Below, in pieces: positions 11,540-22,929 of a DNA stretch of 64,000 nucleotides. Within the stretch, counting starts at the first letter, position 1, and every line of letters starts with the position of its first letter. The notes beneath the pieces are model-generated. The model had not been told where the DNA came from. It worked only from the letters and a program-made list of their open reading frames with translations, and did not search any database. This DNA comes from Linyphia triangularis (lineage: Eukaryota > Arthropoda > Arachnida > Araneae > Linyphiidae): the NCBI GenBank assembly GCA_963978545.1, contig OZ021723.1:11330593-11394592 (forward strand). Reading direction: 5' to 3'. The position numbers and the translations under genes were made by a program.

Positions 11540-12816
11540 AATATTATTTAAAATAGAAGAAGTCCCCAGTTTTCAATTACTTTGATAAAATATATGAAAT
11601 TTTTTAGAAATAAAATAGTATAATTGTAAATATTTTGGTCAAGATACTGACCGACTACCAATGTAATGGTATGTAAATCTAATACTCTTTTGCTATTGAG
11701 TTGCTTCTGAACTCAATAAATGAACTACGGAACCCAGGAACTACGTCTTGGTAAATGTATTCGCGGCTGCCTAGTCTTGACTGATAAGGTAAACACTTTT
11801 ATTGGTTTAGTCCTCTCCTCCCTTGAACTCTGACCTCACCCCTCTTCACATCCCCCAATTCACTTTTTCCACACGTTCTTTGAGAGTTGAAAGAACAGTG
11901 GGGTGATGGTTCATAGGGGAAGCAAAATCGAAGGAATTAGGGCACATTTTAAGGATTAAGGGTGGCTTCATATGTGTTGAGAATTACGCTTGTGATGGAA
12001 TTCTTTTAGCTTCTTTTTCTTCAATCTACTCCTATAGAAATAAGAGCATTGAATCGAACTGTAGTGTTTACAAAGCAGTTGAAAGTATACGAATATATAT
12101 ATATTTTTTTATTACAGAGGTGTTATGACGCATATTTTAGGCTATACTGGAATATCTTTTTGGGGTTCCATTCAACCAGTATTATTTGTAGGCTCCTACG
12201 TTTTGGTTAAAATTGTGGTATTTGCATCAAGAGAATACACAAAGTATTTCTTACTTCTGAAATTGCGCTTTAATTTAGGAATAAAATGTTTTTTAAAGGT
12301 TTAAGTTACGTTTTTTAAACATATTGGTCATACATAATTGAGTCATCTTTATTCTCTTTTGTCTACTTCATAATTCGTATTTTTTCTCCCTTTCTTTTCT
12401 GCCCTTCTTTTTTCAAACTGAGAAGTTATTGTGAAGGGGCTGGTGTTCTCTATCCCCCTCCTCTGGAAGCGCACTGGTGTTCCGAGTGATTACTCTATTT
12501 GCTAATTTTTTTAAGAACACCAAATTTATTTTAAGAAATTTTATTAAATATATATTTAGCTAAGTGCATGTTTTCCTTCAACATACTATAAATCTTTCAT
12601 CAAAAATGTATGAAAAATTGAGATCAAAATTAATAATAATTGGACATCCATGAATTTTTTTTTTTCTTGTGAGAGCAAGGGGTTTCCTTCTTCTCACAAA
12701 GAAAATTTCATGGTGAAAGAAAATTCAAATGTATCTGAATCCTCATGGTTTATTTCAGAATGTGGTAATTTATAAAGCAAATTTGTGAAGGTCAATAATT
12801 TTGCTCTGGGCTCAGT
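11540..12816. other. Foldback interior, unique sequence
   Basis: No long frame, no transposase motif and no terminus recognised. Contains a C/T-rich run near 11810-11870. Confidence 0.5.
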
Positions 12817-12820
12817 ATAT

Positions 12821-13500
12821 TGTTGCGTGGAAGGGTTCGAAAGATTTAAAGCCAAAGCAGATCAAAACTTGCAGAAATTTCTTCCAATGTAATTCTTCAC
12901 AGATTCTTTTACAGCTCCAGAACTTCTCGTTCTAGTAGACACAATACAGCTCTTTTTACAACGATAGAACATAAAACAGCAGTTAAAAACTCGACAACAC
13001 AACTGCTAAATCGCCGCAAAAGACAATGCAATACAGTTCGCTTTCGGAACTCAGTATCAGTAATTCCAGTCAATTAATGGACTCAGCTAACAACTTACGG
13101 ACTCGAAATCAACTACTCCCTCCATCACCCGCTCTCCTGAGCTTTTATAGGGGAGAAGAACATACGTGAACCATCTTGAAACTCCTAGAGATAGATATTT
13201 GGAGAACTTTCCAGATCGTAGTCAAAAAGTCCTATACATGTACATGGTGACAAAAATTAGTCGCCAAAACCGTCACCAACTTGGCGAGATTGCCATTACC
13301 ATAATGTTAAATGCCCCGCTCCTTAAAACTCGCTTCCCATAGTTACCTCTGTAAAACTCGTTATAAAGCACAAGACCCTTATTGCAGGGAAGCCAAGCTC
13401 AGACGAACTATTGCACTGCCTTATGCGAAATGTACATAAATTTTCCTATTTACAAAATTAACACTACGAAATATTTACAAATATGCAAAAATTCGTAGCA
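12821..13500 (-). mobile_element. Solo LTR, family A
   Basis: The plus strand reads TGTTGCGTGG...TTCGTAGCA with ATAT on both sides. On the minus strand it has the order TATA-type promoter (CTATAAAAGC), GTTAGTTGA-type repeats, and late AATTTCTGCAAG as in the family A copy at 28060. Inserted in the foldback interior. Confidence 0.85.
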
Positions 13501-14811
13501 ATATGGAATCATTTTTAATCAAAAAGGAATTTTTTTCTCGTATTATCATCAATCACAATTTTGCAGTAGAATTATGTTTATTTAAGTGACTGTGAACAAA
13601 AAAGAGAAGTCAAAAGGAGCTGTTAGCCCATCCCAACAGTATTCAATACTAAGCACTATTTTATATATTCTTCAAATGAAGCAATTGTAAAATAATTGCT
13701 TTAATATTCTATCACAGTTGAATTAGTTTTTAAGCAGAAATATGTTACACTCAACTTTGAAATAACGTTTCTGAATAAAGCACGGGAATAAAAAATATTT
13801 TAAAAGGTAAGACATATATCTAATATAGGAAACAGTAATTTATTTTCGGAGTTTCATTGCTCAGTGTTTTGAATATTTTAGAAATATTCAATATAAATCA
13901 AGGTAAATATTTACAATCTATTAGTATAAAAAATAAAGTATGATGTCATGTATAGTGTTTTCTTGCTTGTTTTATTTTAATTTTGGGAATGTTTGCATTC
14001 ATTTTGTATGATATTCTGGTCCACCTTAATTAAACTGCTATGCAGATAAAGTGTAGGTGACAATTACATGAACCAGTATTTTCATAATGTATTTTCCTAT
14101 TTGATGTTGTTGTTATGAATGTTAAAAAGATGTATTTTTTGCCAAAAAAATAACAAGTACTAATGGTGGAATTATAAACTATATACCTATCAAAAATACA
14201 AAAATCATTTAAATTTACATTGAAAGCCTATTTTTAATCTGTAGATAATAGCAAAAGTACTTGAAGTATGAAATATCTAGCTCTTATAAATAAAAACATT
14301 TAAATTTCTGTGGAGTCCAATTTTTATAGCACTAAAGGAATTGTTTCGGGAGGGTTGCTATCCTTCACATACCATGTCCTATCACAAGTATGGGCCACCT
14401 AGTTACAAAAGAGCAAAATTGCTAATGGTGCACATCACTCTACATTTCAATCTTGACTCGCAATGGAATAGAATGTTATCTTTTTGAGATCCGAACATTC
14501 TTAACCAAAAATGACAGACAAATATCATTACTTCTGAAGACAAACCAAGTTGTAACTTCTCATCAATCCACACTTCAGAACAAGTGTTCGACCTTCTTTT
14601 CGATAAAAGTAATCCGACACGTGGGGGATAAGAGGGGGGGGGGGGGCTATAAATGTTTCAAGTAAGAAGGGGATATCCACGTTGCACCCAAATAACACAG
14701 ACCTCCCACTACCAAGCACCAACATATAAAGCTGATCCCGGTCGGAGTTTCGCTCATCTCTAACAGTTCAAGAAGGGTTTTAGAAAGGCGGCTCGGCAAA
14801 TTTCCAAAAAA
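13501..14811. other. Foldback interior, unassigned
   Basis: AT-rich. Contains a G-run at about 14634-14646 and a TATA-like ACATATAAAGC near 14723. The sequence from about 14700 may be a diverged U3 of the LTR fragment that follows. Confidence 0.4.
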
Positions 14812-15108
14812 GTTAGTTGAGTCCGTTAGTTGACTGGAATTACTGAGTTAGCTGTCTCTCAGCGAGCATTCAGAGAGTTCCGAAAGTGAACTGTATTGCA
14901 TTGTCTTTTGCGGCGATTTGTAGCAGTTGTGTTGTCAAGTTTTTAACTGCTGTTTTGTGCTCTATTGTTGTGTAAAGAGCTGTATTGGGTCTACTAGAAC
15001 GAGAAGTTCGGGAGTTATAAGAGAATCTGTGAAGAGTTATATAGGAATAAATTTCTGCAAGTTTTGATCTGCTTTGGCTTCAAGTCTTTTGAACCTATCC
15101 ACGCAACA
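14812..15108 (+). mobile_element. LTR family A, 3' part
   Basis: The R-U5 part of family A: repeated GTTAGTTGA motifs, AATAAATTTCTGCAAG, and terminal CCACGCAACA. The 5' U3 part is absent or too diverged to align. No target duplication was found. Confidence 0.75.
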
Positions 15109-15486
15109 ATATATATGTAATATTATTTCATATGAATTTATTACATCTTAATATCCATGACATTTTATTTGTAAAATTAATTTTATTTATAGAAAAAAAA
15201 TTTTCATGTTTATATAAATTTTCTTAAAACGAAAATTTTCTTTTAAAAGGGGCTCATGTATAGTAATGAAAAATTGAGTTGATGAAATGAGTTCTGTTCC
15301 TATTATTAGGATCTCCTACTATTATTAGGATTATTTCTGCAAAATTTTTTTTCAAAAGCATCCAATTTTCAATTTCAGATGGCAGCACTAGAGAAATAAA
15401 TGCCAACCAATCAGCGAGCTGCATTATTTTCCCTTGTTCGAATGCAAGTAAAGGTAGCTAATATGCGTCCCTGACATTGTCTCTAT

Positions 15487-16206
15487 TGTTGCGTGGATGG
15501 GTTAGAAAGATTTGAAACCAACGCAGATCAAAACTTGCAGAAATTTATTCCGATATACTCTTCACAGATTTTTTTAGAAAACCTGAACTTCTCATTCTAA
15601 AAGACTCAATACAGCTCTTTACACATCAACAGAGCTCAAATAGCAGTTAAAAAAACTTCACAACTGCTACAAATCGTCGCAAAAGACAATGCAATACAGT
15701 TCGCTTTAGAACTACTCTGAATGCTCACTGAGACTCAGTATCTCAACTCAGTAATTCCAGTCAACTAACTGACTCAATTAACTCCATCACCAGCTCTCTT
15801 GGACTTATATAGGGGAGGCGAACCTTCGTGAATCTTCTAGAGATAGATATTTGGAGAACTTTCCAGATCGTAGTCGAAATATCCTATACATGTACATGGG
15901 GACCGAAAATGTCACCAAATGGTCGTCAAGTTTGGTGACAAAAATTAGTCGCCAAAATTGTTGCCAACTTGGCTCTATATCGCCAATTTGGCAAAATTTC
16001 CATTACCATAATGTTAAATGCCCTGATCCTTGTAAAACTCGCTTCCCAGCTTTATCTCTGTAAAACTCGTTATTAAGCATTAATAGACACATTGCAGGAA
16101 AGCGAAGTTAAGACGAACTATTGCACTGCCTTATGCGAAATGTACATAAATGTTCTTATTTACAAAATTAACAAATATATTTACAAATATACAAAAATTC
16201 GTAACA
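15487..16206 (-). mobile_element. Solo LTR, family A
   Basis: TGTTGCGTGG...TTCGTAACA, flanked by CTAT on both sides (15483-15486 and 16207-16210). Opposite orientation to the copy at 16394. Confidence 0.87.
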
Positions 16207-16301
16207 CTATTATAAAAGTCGCAGTGCTTCGCGTAGGTAATTTTGTGTGATAGCAATAATCTGCCGGAATTTTACGAAGAATTTTCCCAGAATTTGTTTC
16301 C

Positions 16302-16393
16302 GACCAAACGGTATAGTGGTTAGCTTGCTAAATTCTAGATCGCGAGGTTGCGGGTTCGAGTCCCGTGTTAGGCATGGGTGTTTATAAATGTAT
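16302..16393 (+). mobile_element. SINE family 1, 3'-truncated
   Basis: The head with a perfect B box (GGTTCGAGTCC) is present. The body stops at TTATAAATGTAT, exactly where the next LTR begins. The remainder is not found beyond that LTR, so a deletion probably accompanied the LTR event. Confidence 0.8.
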
Positions 16394-17169
16394 TGTTATT
16401 ACTAATTTCTGTATATTTGTAAATATTTCGTAGTATTAATGATGTAAAAAAGGAAAATGTATGTACATTTCGCATAAGGCAGTGAAAGAGTTGACTTCAC
16501 TTCGCTTTCCTGCAATGCGTCTCTTAATGCTTGAAAACGAGTTCTACAGGGATCATGCATGAAAACAAGTTTTACAAGGGGCAGGCTATTTAACATTATG
16601 GTAAATGGCAATCTCCCAAGTTGGCGACGGTTTTGGCCTACTTTTGGTTGCTAAATTTGGTGAGAATTCGCAAAATGTCGCCAAACTTTTCGATCATTTG
16701 GCTACATTTTCGGTACATGTATATGTACATGTATCCCATGTACATGTATAGGTACATGTATCCCATGTACATGTATAGGACTTTTCGTTTACGATCTAGA
16801 AAGTTCTCCAAATTTCTCTCTCTGGAAGGTTCGTGAAGATTCACCACTCCTATATAAGGACGGCCGTGAGTAGAGTTAGTCAGTTCTTGGATTTTGAGTC
16901 ACTGAATTAGTTGACTGGAGATACTGAGTCTCAGTGAGCATTCTAAAGTGAACAGTATTGCATTGTCTTTTGCGGTGATATAGCAGTGGTGTTGTCAAGT
17001 TTATAGCTGCTGTTTTGTGCTCTATTGTTGTGAAAAGAGCTGTATTGTGTCTACTAGAACGAGAAGTTCTAGAGTTGTAAAGGAATCTGTGAAGAGTTAT
17101 AGTAGAATAAACTTTTGCAAGTTTTGATCTGTTTTGGCTTCAAATCTTTCGAACCCATCAAACGCAACA
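16394..17169 (+). mobile_element. LTR family A, near full length
   Basis: Begins TGTTATTACTAATTTC and ends ACGCAACA. It contains a short tandem of ACATGTATR palindromes (about 16710-16780), a TATA-like CCTATATAAGG and AATAAACTTTTGCAAG. The flanks do not match, so the copy is rearranged or is a recombinant between two LTRs. Confidence 0.8.
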
Positions 17170-17324
17170 ATAGTATATATTTCATGTAATGTGAATTTTG
17201 ATGTCCTAAGTTTATTTTTAACTATGGAATCTTTCTGGTGATATTTGAATGGCATTCGAAAATGTCAGCCGAACAAATAAAATTGTATTCTATTGAATCC
17301 GTATCTATGATGATATGCGCGTAC

Positions 17325-19479
17325 ATTCCGCAATAAGTTGAAATTGACGATTTTGGCCAAAATATTGACGCACTAATTTTGGCGGTTGGAGATTCTGAAA
17401 GCACTCATTGAGCACTAAAATTTGGTATATATTAAAAAATTAGAGCGTTTGTGGGCGGGGCAAGCGTTTCGTTGGCCCCGCCCACGCATTTCTTTGTATA
17501 TCTCGGTAAATATTGACGCACTAATTTTTGCAGTTGGGGATTCTGAAAGCACTATTTGAGCACTAAAATTTGGCACCGGTCATACAATTAGTGCGTGATA
17601 ATTTACATCGGTTTAAAGCTCGCGTACATTCGGCAATAAGCTAAAGTTGGCAATTTTGGCCAAAATATTGACGCACTAATTTTTGCAATTTGGTTTTCTA
17701 AAAGCACTAATTATGCCCAACATTTTAACATATAATAATTGATGATTGCTTTTGTGGGCGGGGCCAACGAAACGGAAGTGACAAGTGAATAATTATTACA
17801 AAATAGTTAATTTTGGCCAAAATATTGACGCACTAATTCTGGCGGTTGGGGAATCTGAAAGCACTCATTGAGCACTAAAATTTGGCACCGGTCATACAAT
17901 TAGTGCGTGATAATTTACATCGGTTTATGGCTCGCGTACATTCGGCAATAAGCTAAAATTGGCAATTTTGGCCAAAATATTGACGCACTAATTTTTGCAG
18001 TTGGGTTTTCGGAAAGCACTAATTATGCCCAACATTTTAACATATAATGATCAATGATTGCTTTTGTGGGCGGGGCCAACGAAACGGAAGTTACAAGTGA
18101 ATAATTATTACAAAATAGTTAATTTTGGCCAAAATATTGACGCACTAATTCTGGCGGTTGGGGATTCTGAAAGCACTCATTGAGCACTAAAATTTGGCAC
18201 CGGTCATACAATTAGTGCGTGATAATTTCCATCGGTTTAAGGCTCGCGTACATAAGGCAAGAGGCTAAAATTCGCAATTTTGGCCAAAATATTGACGCAC
18301 TAATTTTTGCAGTTGGGTTTTTTGAAAGCACTAAGTATGCCCAACATTTTAACATATAATGAATGTTGATTGCTTTTGTGGGCGGGGCCAACGAAACGCA
18401 AGTGATTAGTGAATTATTATTACATTATGGTCAATTTTGGCCAAAATATTGACGCACTAATTCTGGCGGTTGGGGATTCTGAAAGCACTATTTGAGCACT
18501 AAAATTTGGCACTGGTCATACAATTAGTGCGTGATAATTTACATCGGTTTAAAGCTCGCGTACATTCGGCAATAAGCTAAAGTTGGCAATTTTGGCCAAA
18601 ATATTGACGCACTAATTTTTGCAATTTGGTTTTCTAAAAGCACTAATTATGCCCAACATTTTAACATATAATAATTGATGATTGCTTTTGTGGGCGGGGC
18701 CAACGAAACGGAAGTGACAAGTGAATAATTATTACAAAATAGTCAATTTTGGCCAAAATATTGACGCACTAATTCTGGCGGTTGGGGAATCTGAAAGCAC
18801 TCATTGAGCACTAAAATTTGGCCTCGGTCATACAATTAGTGCGTGATAATTTACATCGGTTTATGGCTCGCGTACATTCGGCAATAAGCTAAAATTTTCA
18901 ATTTTGGCCAAAATATTGACGCACTAATTTTTGCAGTTGGGTTTTCTGAAAGCACTAATTATGCCCAACATTTTAACATATAATGATTGATGATTGCTTT
19001 TGTGGGCGGGGCCAACGAAACGGAAGTGATTAGTGAATTATTATTACAAAATGGTAAATTTTGGCCAAAATATTGACGCACTATTTCTGGCAGTTGGGTA
19101 TTCTGAAAGCACTAATTATGCCCGACATTTTAACATATAATGAATGATGATTGCTTTTGTGGGCGGGGCCAGCATTTTGCCCGCCTACCCTCAATTAACC
19201 TTGAATTTTATGAAAAGTAATGACGCACTAATTTTTTGGATGGTGGATTCTGAAAGCACTAATTGAGCACTAAAATTTGGTATATATTAAAAAATTAGTG
19301 CGTTTGTGGGCGGGGCTAGCGTTTCGTTGGCCCCGCCCACGCATTTCTTTGTATATCTCGGTAAATATTGACGCACTAATTTTTTTAATGGCGGATTCTG
19401 AAAGCACTAATTTAGCACTAAATTGTGGTATATATTAAAAAATTAGTGCGTTTGTGGGCGGGGCCAACGAAACGCACCT
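17325..19479 (-). repeat. Right foldback arm: 312-bp tandem units
   Basis: Reverse complement of the left arm. CGAAACG positions 17768, 18080, 18392, 18704 and 19016 are spaced exactly 312 bp. The outer ~500 bp mirrors the left arm's outer part nearly base for base. The inner junction carries an inverted CGTTTCGTTGG module (near 17470) not placed the same way in the left arm. Confidence 0.93.
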
Positions 19480-19859
19480 CCGTAATTCCCATAAAAATGC
19501 GGCTGAAAAATTAATTTTGGAGCAATCTAGGCATGTGACTCATGTTTTTAGAGTACTTTTTTTATGCTGAATCGAATGAAGAAAAGCAAAACGATATAAC
19601 TAATCTAAAAAAAGTTACAGTTCTTTTTTATAAACGAAAACACATGTAAAATCCAAGGGAAGGTAAAATACAACATTAAAAAATAAAATATTGGTCCGTT
19701 CATGAAACTTTGCAAAAACGTTTTATTTGTCATGAGTATAAAGAAACAAAGCAGTTCATAAAAATATCTAGCACAGAAGGGTGTTTCTTGAGGGGTGGGA
19801 GAGGGGAGTTTTTTTTTTTTTTAAACTGAAAAGTAATTTTGGTATAACCTGGGCATTTC

Positions 19860-20064
19860 CCCTTACGTTAAGATAGCGAGTCAGAAATGTGACGAAAAGG
19901 TGGGGGGGGGGGGTCAATCAGTAGATAAGGATTATCTTGAAGTATATTTCTAGAACACTGCATAATTTTTTTTTTTTTAACTTTTTTTAAATATTTGATT
20001 TCATCCTGGCTAAGGCACAGGTGTTGCGCCCCCCCCCCCCAGGAAAATCCTAGATCCGCCACTG
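19860..20064 (-). mobile_element. hAT-type end fragment (CAGTGGCGGATC family)
   Basis: Read on the minus strand it starts CAGTGGCGGATCTAGGATTT, then a G-run plus CGC, then TGTGCCTTAGCCAGGA. The same order is seen at 31519, the left end of an intact copy. The other end of this copy was not found. Confidence 0.75.
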
Positions 20065-20318
20065 CTTTAAGGTAGTGATTTTTAGCAGGGGTTTTATGTT
20101 ACTTTGTAACAAGACGTCGATAGTGTATAAGCGATTGAGATGTTATTCTTTTCGAAATAATTGTATGAAATAATGTGGGATCCAACAGTCATTCTCCCCT
20201 CTCGTAATTGCAACGCCCTCTGGCGAGAAGGGGCAGAACCACACAACTCTCTCCATCACATACATCCTGTAGATCTGCCGGGTGTTGATACACGCGTGCA
20301 TTAAGCTCTGTTAATATA

Positions 20319-21064
20319 CTGGGTGGCCCAGCGGGTAATGTTTGAAACAAATGAAAAAATAAAAACAAATAAGAGACATGAGAAGAATTTAATGACGTTT
20401 ATTGAATGGACATATTGGGCAATTAATGATAAAGAGGTTCGAAGTGCCCGCCATCTTTAACAAGGACAGTAGTTAGGCGGTTCTGGAATCCAACCATTAT
20501 ACTCGTAAGCAGGCCTCACTGTCAATCGTGTCGACAGCAGTTGTAATGGCGGTTTTCAGTTCTGGAAGGTTCGTAGGACTTGTCTGCCACACTTTGCTCT
20601 TCAAATAACCCCATAGGTAGTAATCGCAGGGGTTCAGATCTGGTGAATATGGGGGCCATTCGATACCACCTTGGAAGTGCGATGGGTAATCTAACCCAAT
20701 GATTCGATCGCTAAAATGCTCATTGAGCACCTCGAAAACATCCGCCGTACGATGTGGTCTGGCTCCATCCTGCATAAACCAAAGACCTTGGACCAAGTCA
20801 TGACCATGAAGAAAAGGGATGAACTCCTCGTCCAGGAACTTTCTGTAATTCGCCGCGCTTAGAGTTCCATCGATGAAAATAGGGCCAAACACACCTTGCG
20901 AGGATATTGCACACCACAAAAGAAATTTTTTCGGGTAGAGGAAGGAACATCACATTTACAATTGCCCACTCACCGAAGCATGCGCACCAAGTTTGGCTTC
21001 ACTCACGTGCACCTAGCACCATCTATTGGACTTTGTTGTAAACATTACCCGCTGGGCCACCCAG
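20319..21064 (-). mobile_element. Small mariner-type element with TA flanks
   Basis: The ends CTGGGTGGCCCAGCGGGTAA and its reverse complement are flanked by TA (20317-20318, 21065-21066). It is 746 bp, about half the size of a complete element. It retains the catalytic C-terminal part of the transposase but lacks the N-terminal DNA-binding part, so it is internally deleted. Confidence 0.9.
20497..20919 (-). pseudogene. Mariner/IS630 DDE transposase, C-terminal part
   Basis: A 140-residue open frame. MWCAISSQGVFGPIFIDG is the strand before the second catalytic Asp; FMQDGARPHRTA carries that Asp; WPPYSPDLNPCDYYLWGYLK carries the third acidic residue, Asp in SPDLNP. About 200 N-terminal residues (helix-turn-helix domains and first catalytic Asp) are missing. 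The frame is unbroken, which suggests a fairly young copy, but it cannot encode an active enzyme. The upstream strand shows no start that would restore the family length. Confidence 0.88.
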
Positions 21065-21263
21065 TATGTTAATCTAATAAACTGAGAGATAAATTTCCCG
21101 GTTCGTTACTTTTCTCCCTACCGGTAACTTCATCTCCACAATAATTATATTTAATGTAATTGGGCAATTCCCTGCTGGCATTTTTGCTCTTTTTTTTCTT
21201 TGATGATTTCATTAATGTAGTTAGTTGGTTTTTAAAAAGAATATAATTTAATATTTCAGATAC

Positions 21264-21373
21264 GAACCAGTTTATAGGAAATACGGCATTTTCTTCCTGA
21301 TCGCATACAAGTTTCAGTGTCCTGTTAGGTTTAAGCTGCACTCTCGACTGCCGACGTATTTCTGTGTCGCTTT
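21264..21373 (-). CDS. Ig-superfamily gene, exon 3 (start of second Ig domain), partial
   Basis: On the minus strand a strong acceptor (T-rich tract then TTTCAG) precedes AAAGCGACAC at 21373. The exon completes a codon opened by exon 2 (phase 1) and reads ESDTEIRRQ, then VQLKPNRTLKLVC and, 12 residues after that Cys, NW: the B-strand Cys and C-strand Trp of an Ig fold. NRT is a possible N-glycosylation site. I place the donor at TTC|GTATCT (21264), which is weaker than the acceptor. The rest of this domain must lie at lower coordinates; I did not find it in the window. Continuity of phase with exon 2 is the best support. Confidence 0.55.
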
Positions 21374-21540
21374 CTGAAATTAAAAAAAATATTTTAATGA
21401 CCTTATTCAAAAAGTTTAAATAAGTACAGACAGTTAAAATAGTGTTATTAATTAGATATTTGTAGGTATGAAACAAATGCATGTAATGAAGGTGAATAAA
21501 AAACATATTGATTTTAAATTACATTTTATACAGGGTGACT

Positions 21541-21958
21541 GGGTTGTGGTGGTCTCGTGTAAAAATGACAGATACAACACCTAGGCACTAGTGGTCACTT
21601 TTGTCTAGTGGTTAGCACGCCTGTCCACTGATCTAGGAGTCCCTGGTTCGACTCCAGTCAGCGCACATTGCTACATTGGTGACTACCGGACAACTGAATC
21701 ATGCTGCCATCTATCGGTGCCTTCTGAAAAATACTGCACGACCTCCACACTAGCAACTCAGTAAGCAACCTTTGGCGATTCACTGCCACATGCAACGCAC
21801 TCAACTCACACGCAAGCAACTCAATCATTCTTCCCTTCGTGACTCACTGGGAAGAGGCTCGTAGTGGTCTCGTGTGAAAATGACTGGTACAACACCTAGG
21901 CACTAGTGGTCACTTTTGTCTAGTGGTTAGCACGCCTGTCCACTGATCTAGGAGTCCC
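21541..21958 (+). repeat. 315-bp tRNA-like repeat, 1.3 units (two heads)
   Basis: GGTCTCGTGT begins at 21551 and 21866, a period of 315 bp. Each unit starts with a tRNA-like head (TCTAGTGGTTAGCACGCC). The first copy has a perfect B box, GGTTCGACTCC. The body carries CTGCCATCTATCGGTGCC. The second unit stops within its head, just before the B box, exactly where an inverted mariner repeat begins. The same 315-bp design with a different head is at 25438. Confidence 0.8.
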
Positions 21959-21960
21959 CT

Positions 21961-22444
21961 ATAATCACTGTATTATATATTTGCGGATAAATACATCACT
22001 GTCCTTCAAAGTAATTCCCGCCGTCTACAATGCACTTCTGACAACGTTCATACAAGTTCTTGAAACTTCTGAAAAAGTCCTCCTTTGAGACTGTCTTAAG
22101 TTCCTTGGTAACAGCAGCTTGAATGTCTGAGATGCTTGAAAATTGGTTTCCCTTCAGTGCCAATTTCAGTTGTGGAAAGAGGAAAAAATCTGCTGGAGCT
22201 GGATATGGGGAATAAGGAGGGTGTAATACTGAGGACTGAAATTGGCACTGAAGGGAAACCGATTTTCAAGCATCTCAGACATTCAAGCTGCTGTTACCAA
22301 GGAACTTAAGACAGTCTCAAAGGAGGACTTTTTCAGAAGTTTCAAGAACTTGTATGTACGTTGTCAGATATGTATTGTAGACATTGGGAACTACTTTGAA
22401 GGACAGTGATGTATTTATCTGCAAATATATAATACAGCGATTAT
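21961..22444. mobile_element. Inverted duplication of a mariner 3' end (210-bp arms, 64-bp loop)
   Basis: 21961-22170 and 22235-22444 are near-perfect reverse complements, both 210 bp. Both arms encode, in opposite directions, the C-terminal end of a mariner transposase ending in NYFEGQ and a stop. Such head-to-head internal duplications are a known way to make MITEs. Confidence 0.87.
21996..22225 (-). pseudogene. Mariner transposase C-terminus (left arm)
   Basis: Reads PPYSPYPAPADFFLFPQLK (third catalytic Asp region) and then about 60 residues ending GGNYFEGQ and TGA. The N-terminal two thirds are missing. The opposite arm (plus, about 22237-22409) encodes the same C-terminus without the catalytic segment and with several substitutions. 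Confidence 0.82.
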
Positions 22445-22880
22445 TATGACTTCAGTCACCTTACTTTTCGGTCCCACCTTGTATATATATATCGTTTTTT
22501 GTTTTTGTTTTTCGTCTTCTTTTTTCTGTTTTACATTGTTGATATCAAAATCCGTGATTTTTGATGATATAATTTGTCATTATTGACTTATTCTTTTTTT
22601 TTTCTTCAAATATTTCTTTATTATTAAAGATTGATTAGATTTTTTAAAACTGAAATATCCAAGAACTGAAAATTGTTTTCCCCTTTTTCTTCCGATTTAG
22701 TTGTTACTGAAACAAGGACTTTTTACTTAATTTAAATTTTTTTTTATTAAAATCGTTTTATGGTACATTGATTTGCTTACGTTGTTCCTGTTAGTAAAAA
22801 TTCATATATGTTATTATTATTATTATTATTTGTGTGTGTGATTTGATTTCTTGAAGTCATGGAAAATTATTGGTTTCAGT
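22445..22880. repeat. Low-complexity spacer with (TTA)n
   Basis: T-rich runs, a TTA microsatellite (about 22810-22830) and a short GT run. No gene. It lies in intron 2 of the inferred Ig gene. Confidence 0.6.
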
Positions 22881-22929
22881 CTTTCGAAGTCATGAAAAGT
22901 CATGGATTTGTGACATTTTATTTTGACAG

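Larger units (their letters stand above)
8683..19479. mobile_element. Giant foldback-type DNA transposon, 10.8 kb
   Basis: The termini AGGTGCGTTTCGTTGGCC and its exact reverse complement are flanked by a perfect 9-bp duplication, CCGTAATTC (8674-8682 and 19480-19488). Two long inverted arms (about 2.7 kb left, 2.15 kb right) are built from 312-bp tandem units. The interior is about 5.9 kb. A 9-bp duplication with long, internally repetitive inverted arms matches Drosophila FB (foldback) and MULE-like elements. No transposase was recognised, so it looks non-autonomous. The outer ~330 bp of the arms differ at about one position, suggesting recent insertion or arm-to-arm conversion. Solo LTRs and a partial SINE lie inside. 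Confidence 0.88.

Noticed and set aside
21541..21958. Real tandem tRNA genes
   Set aside because: Only the head resembles a tRNA, the second copy lacks the B box, and the body is shared with another repeat.
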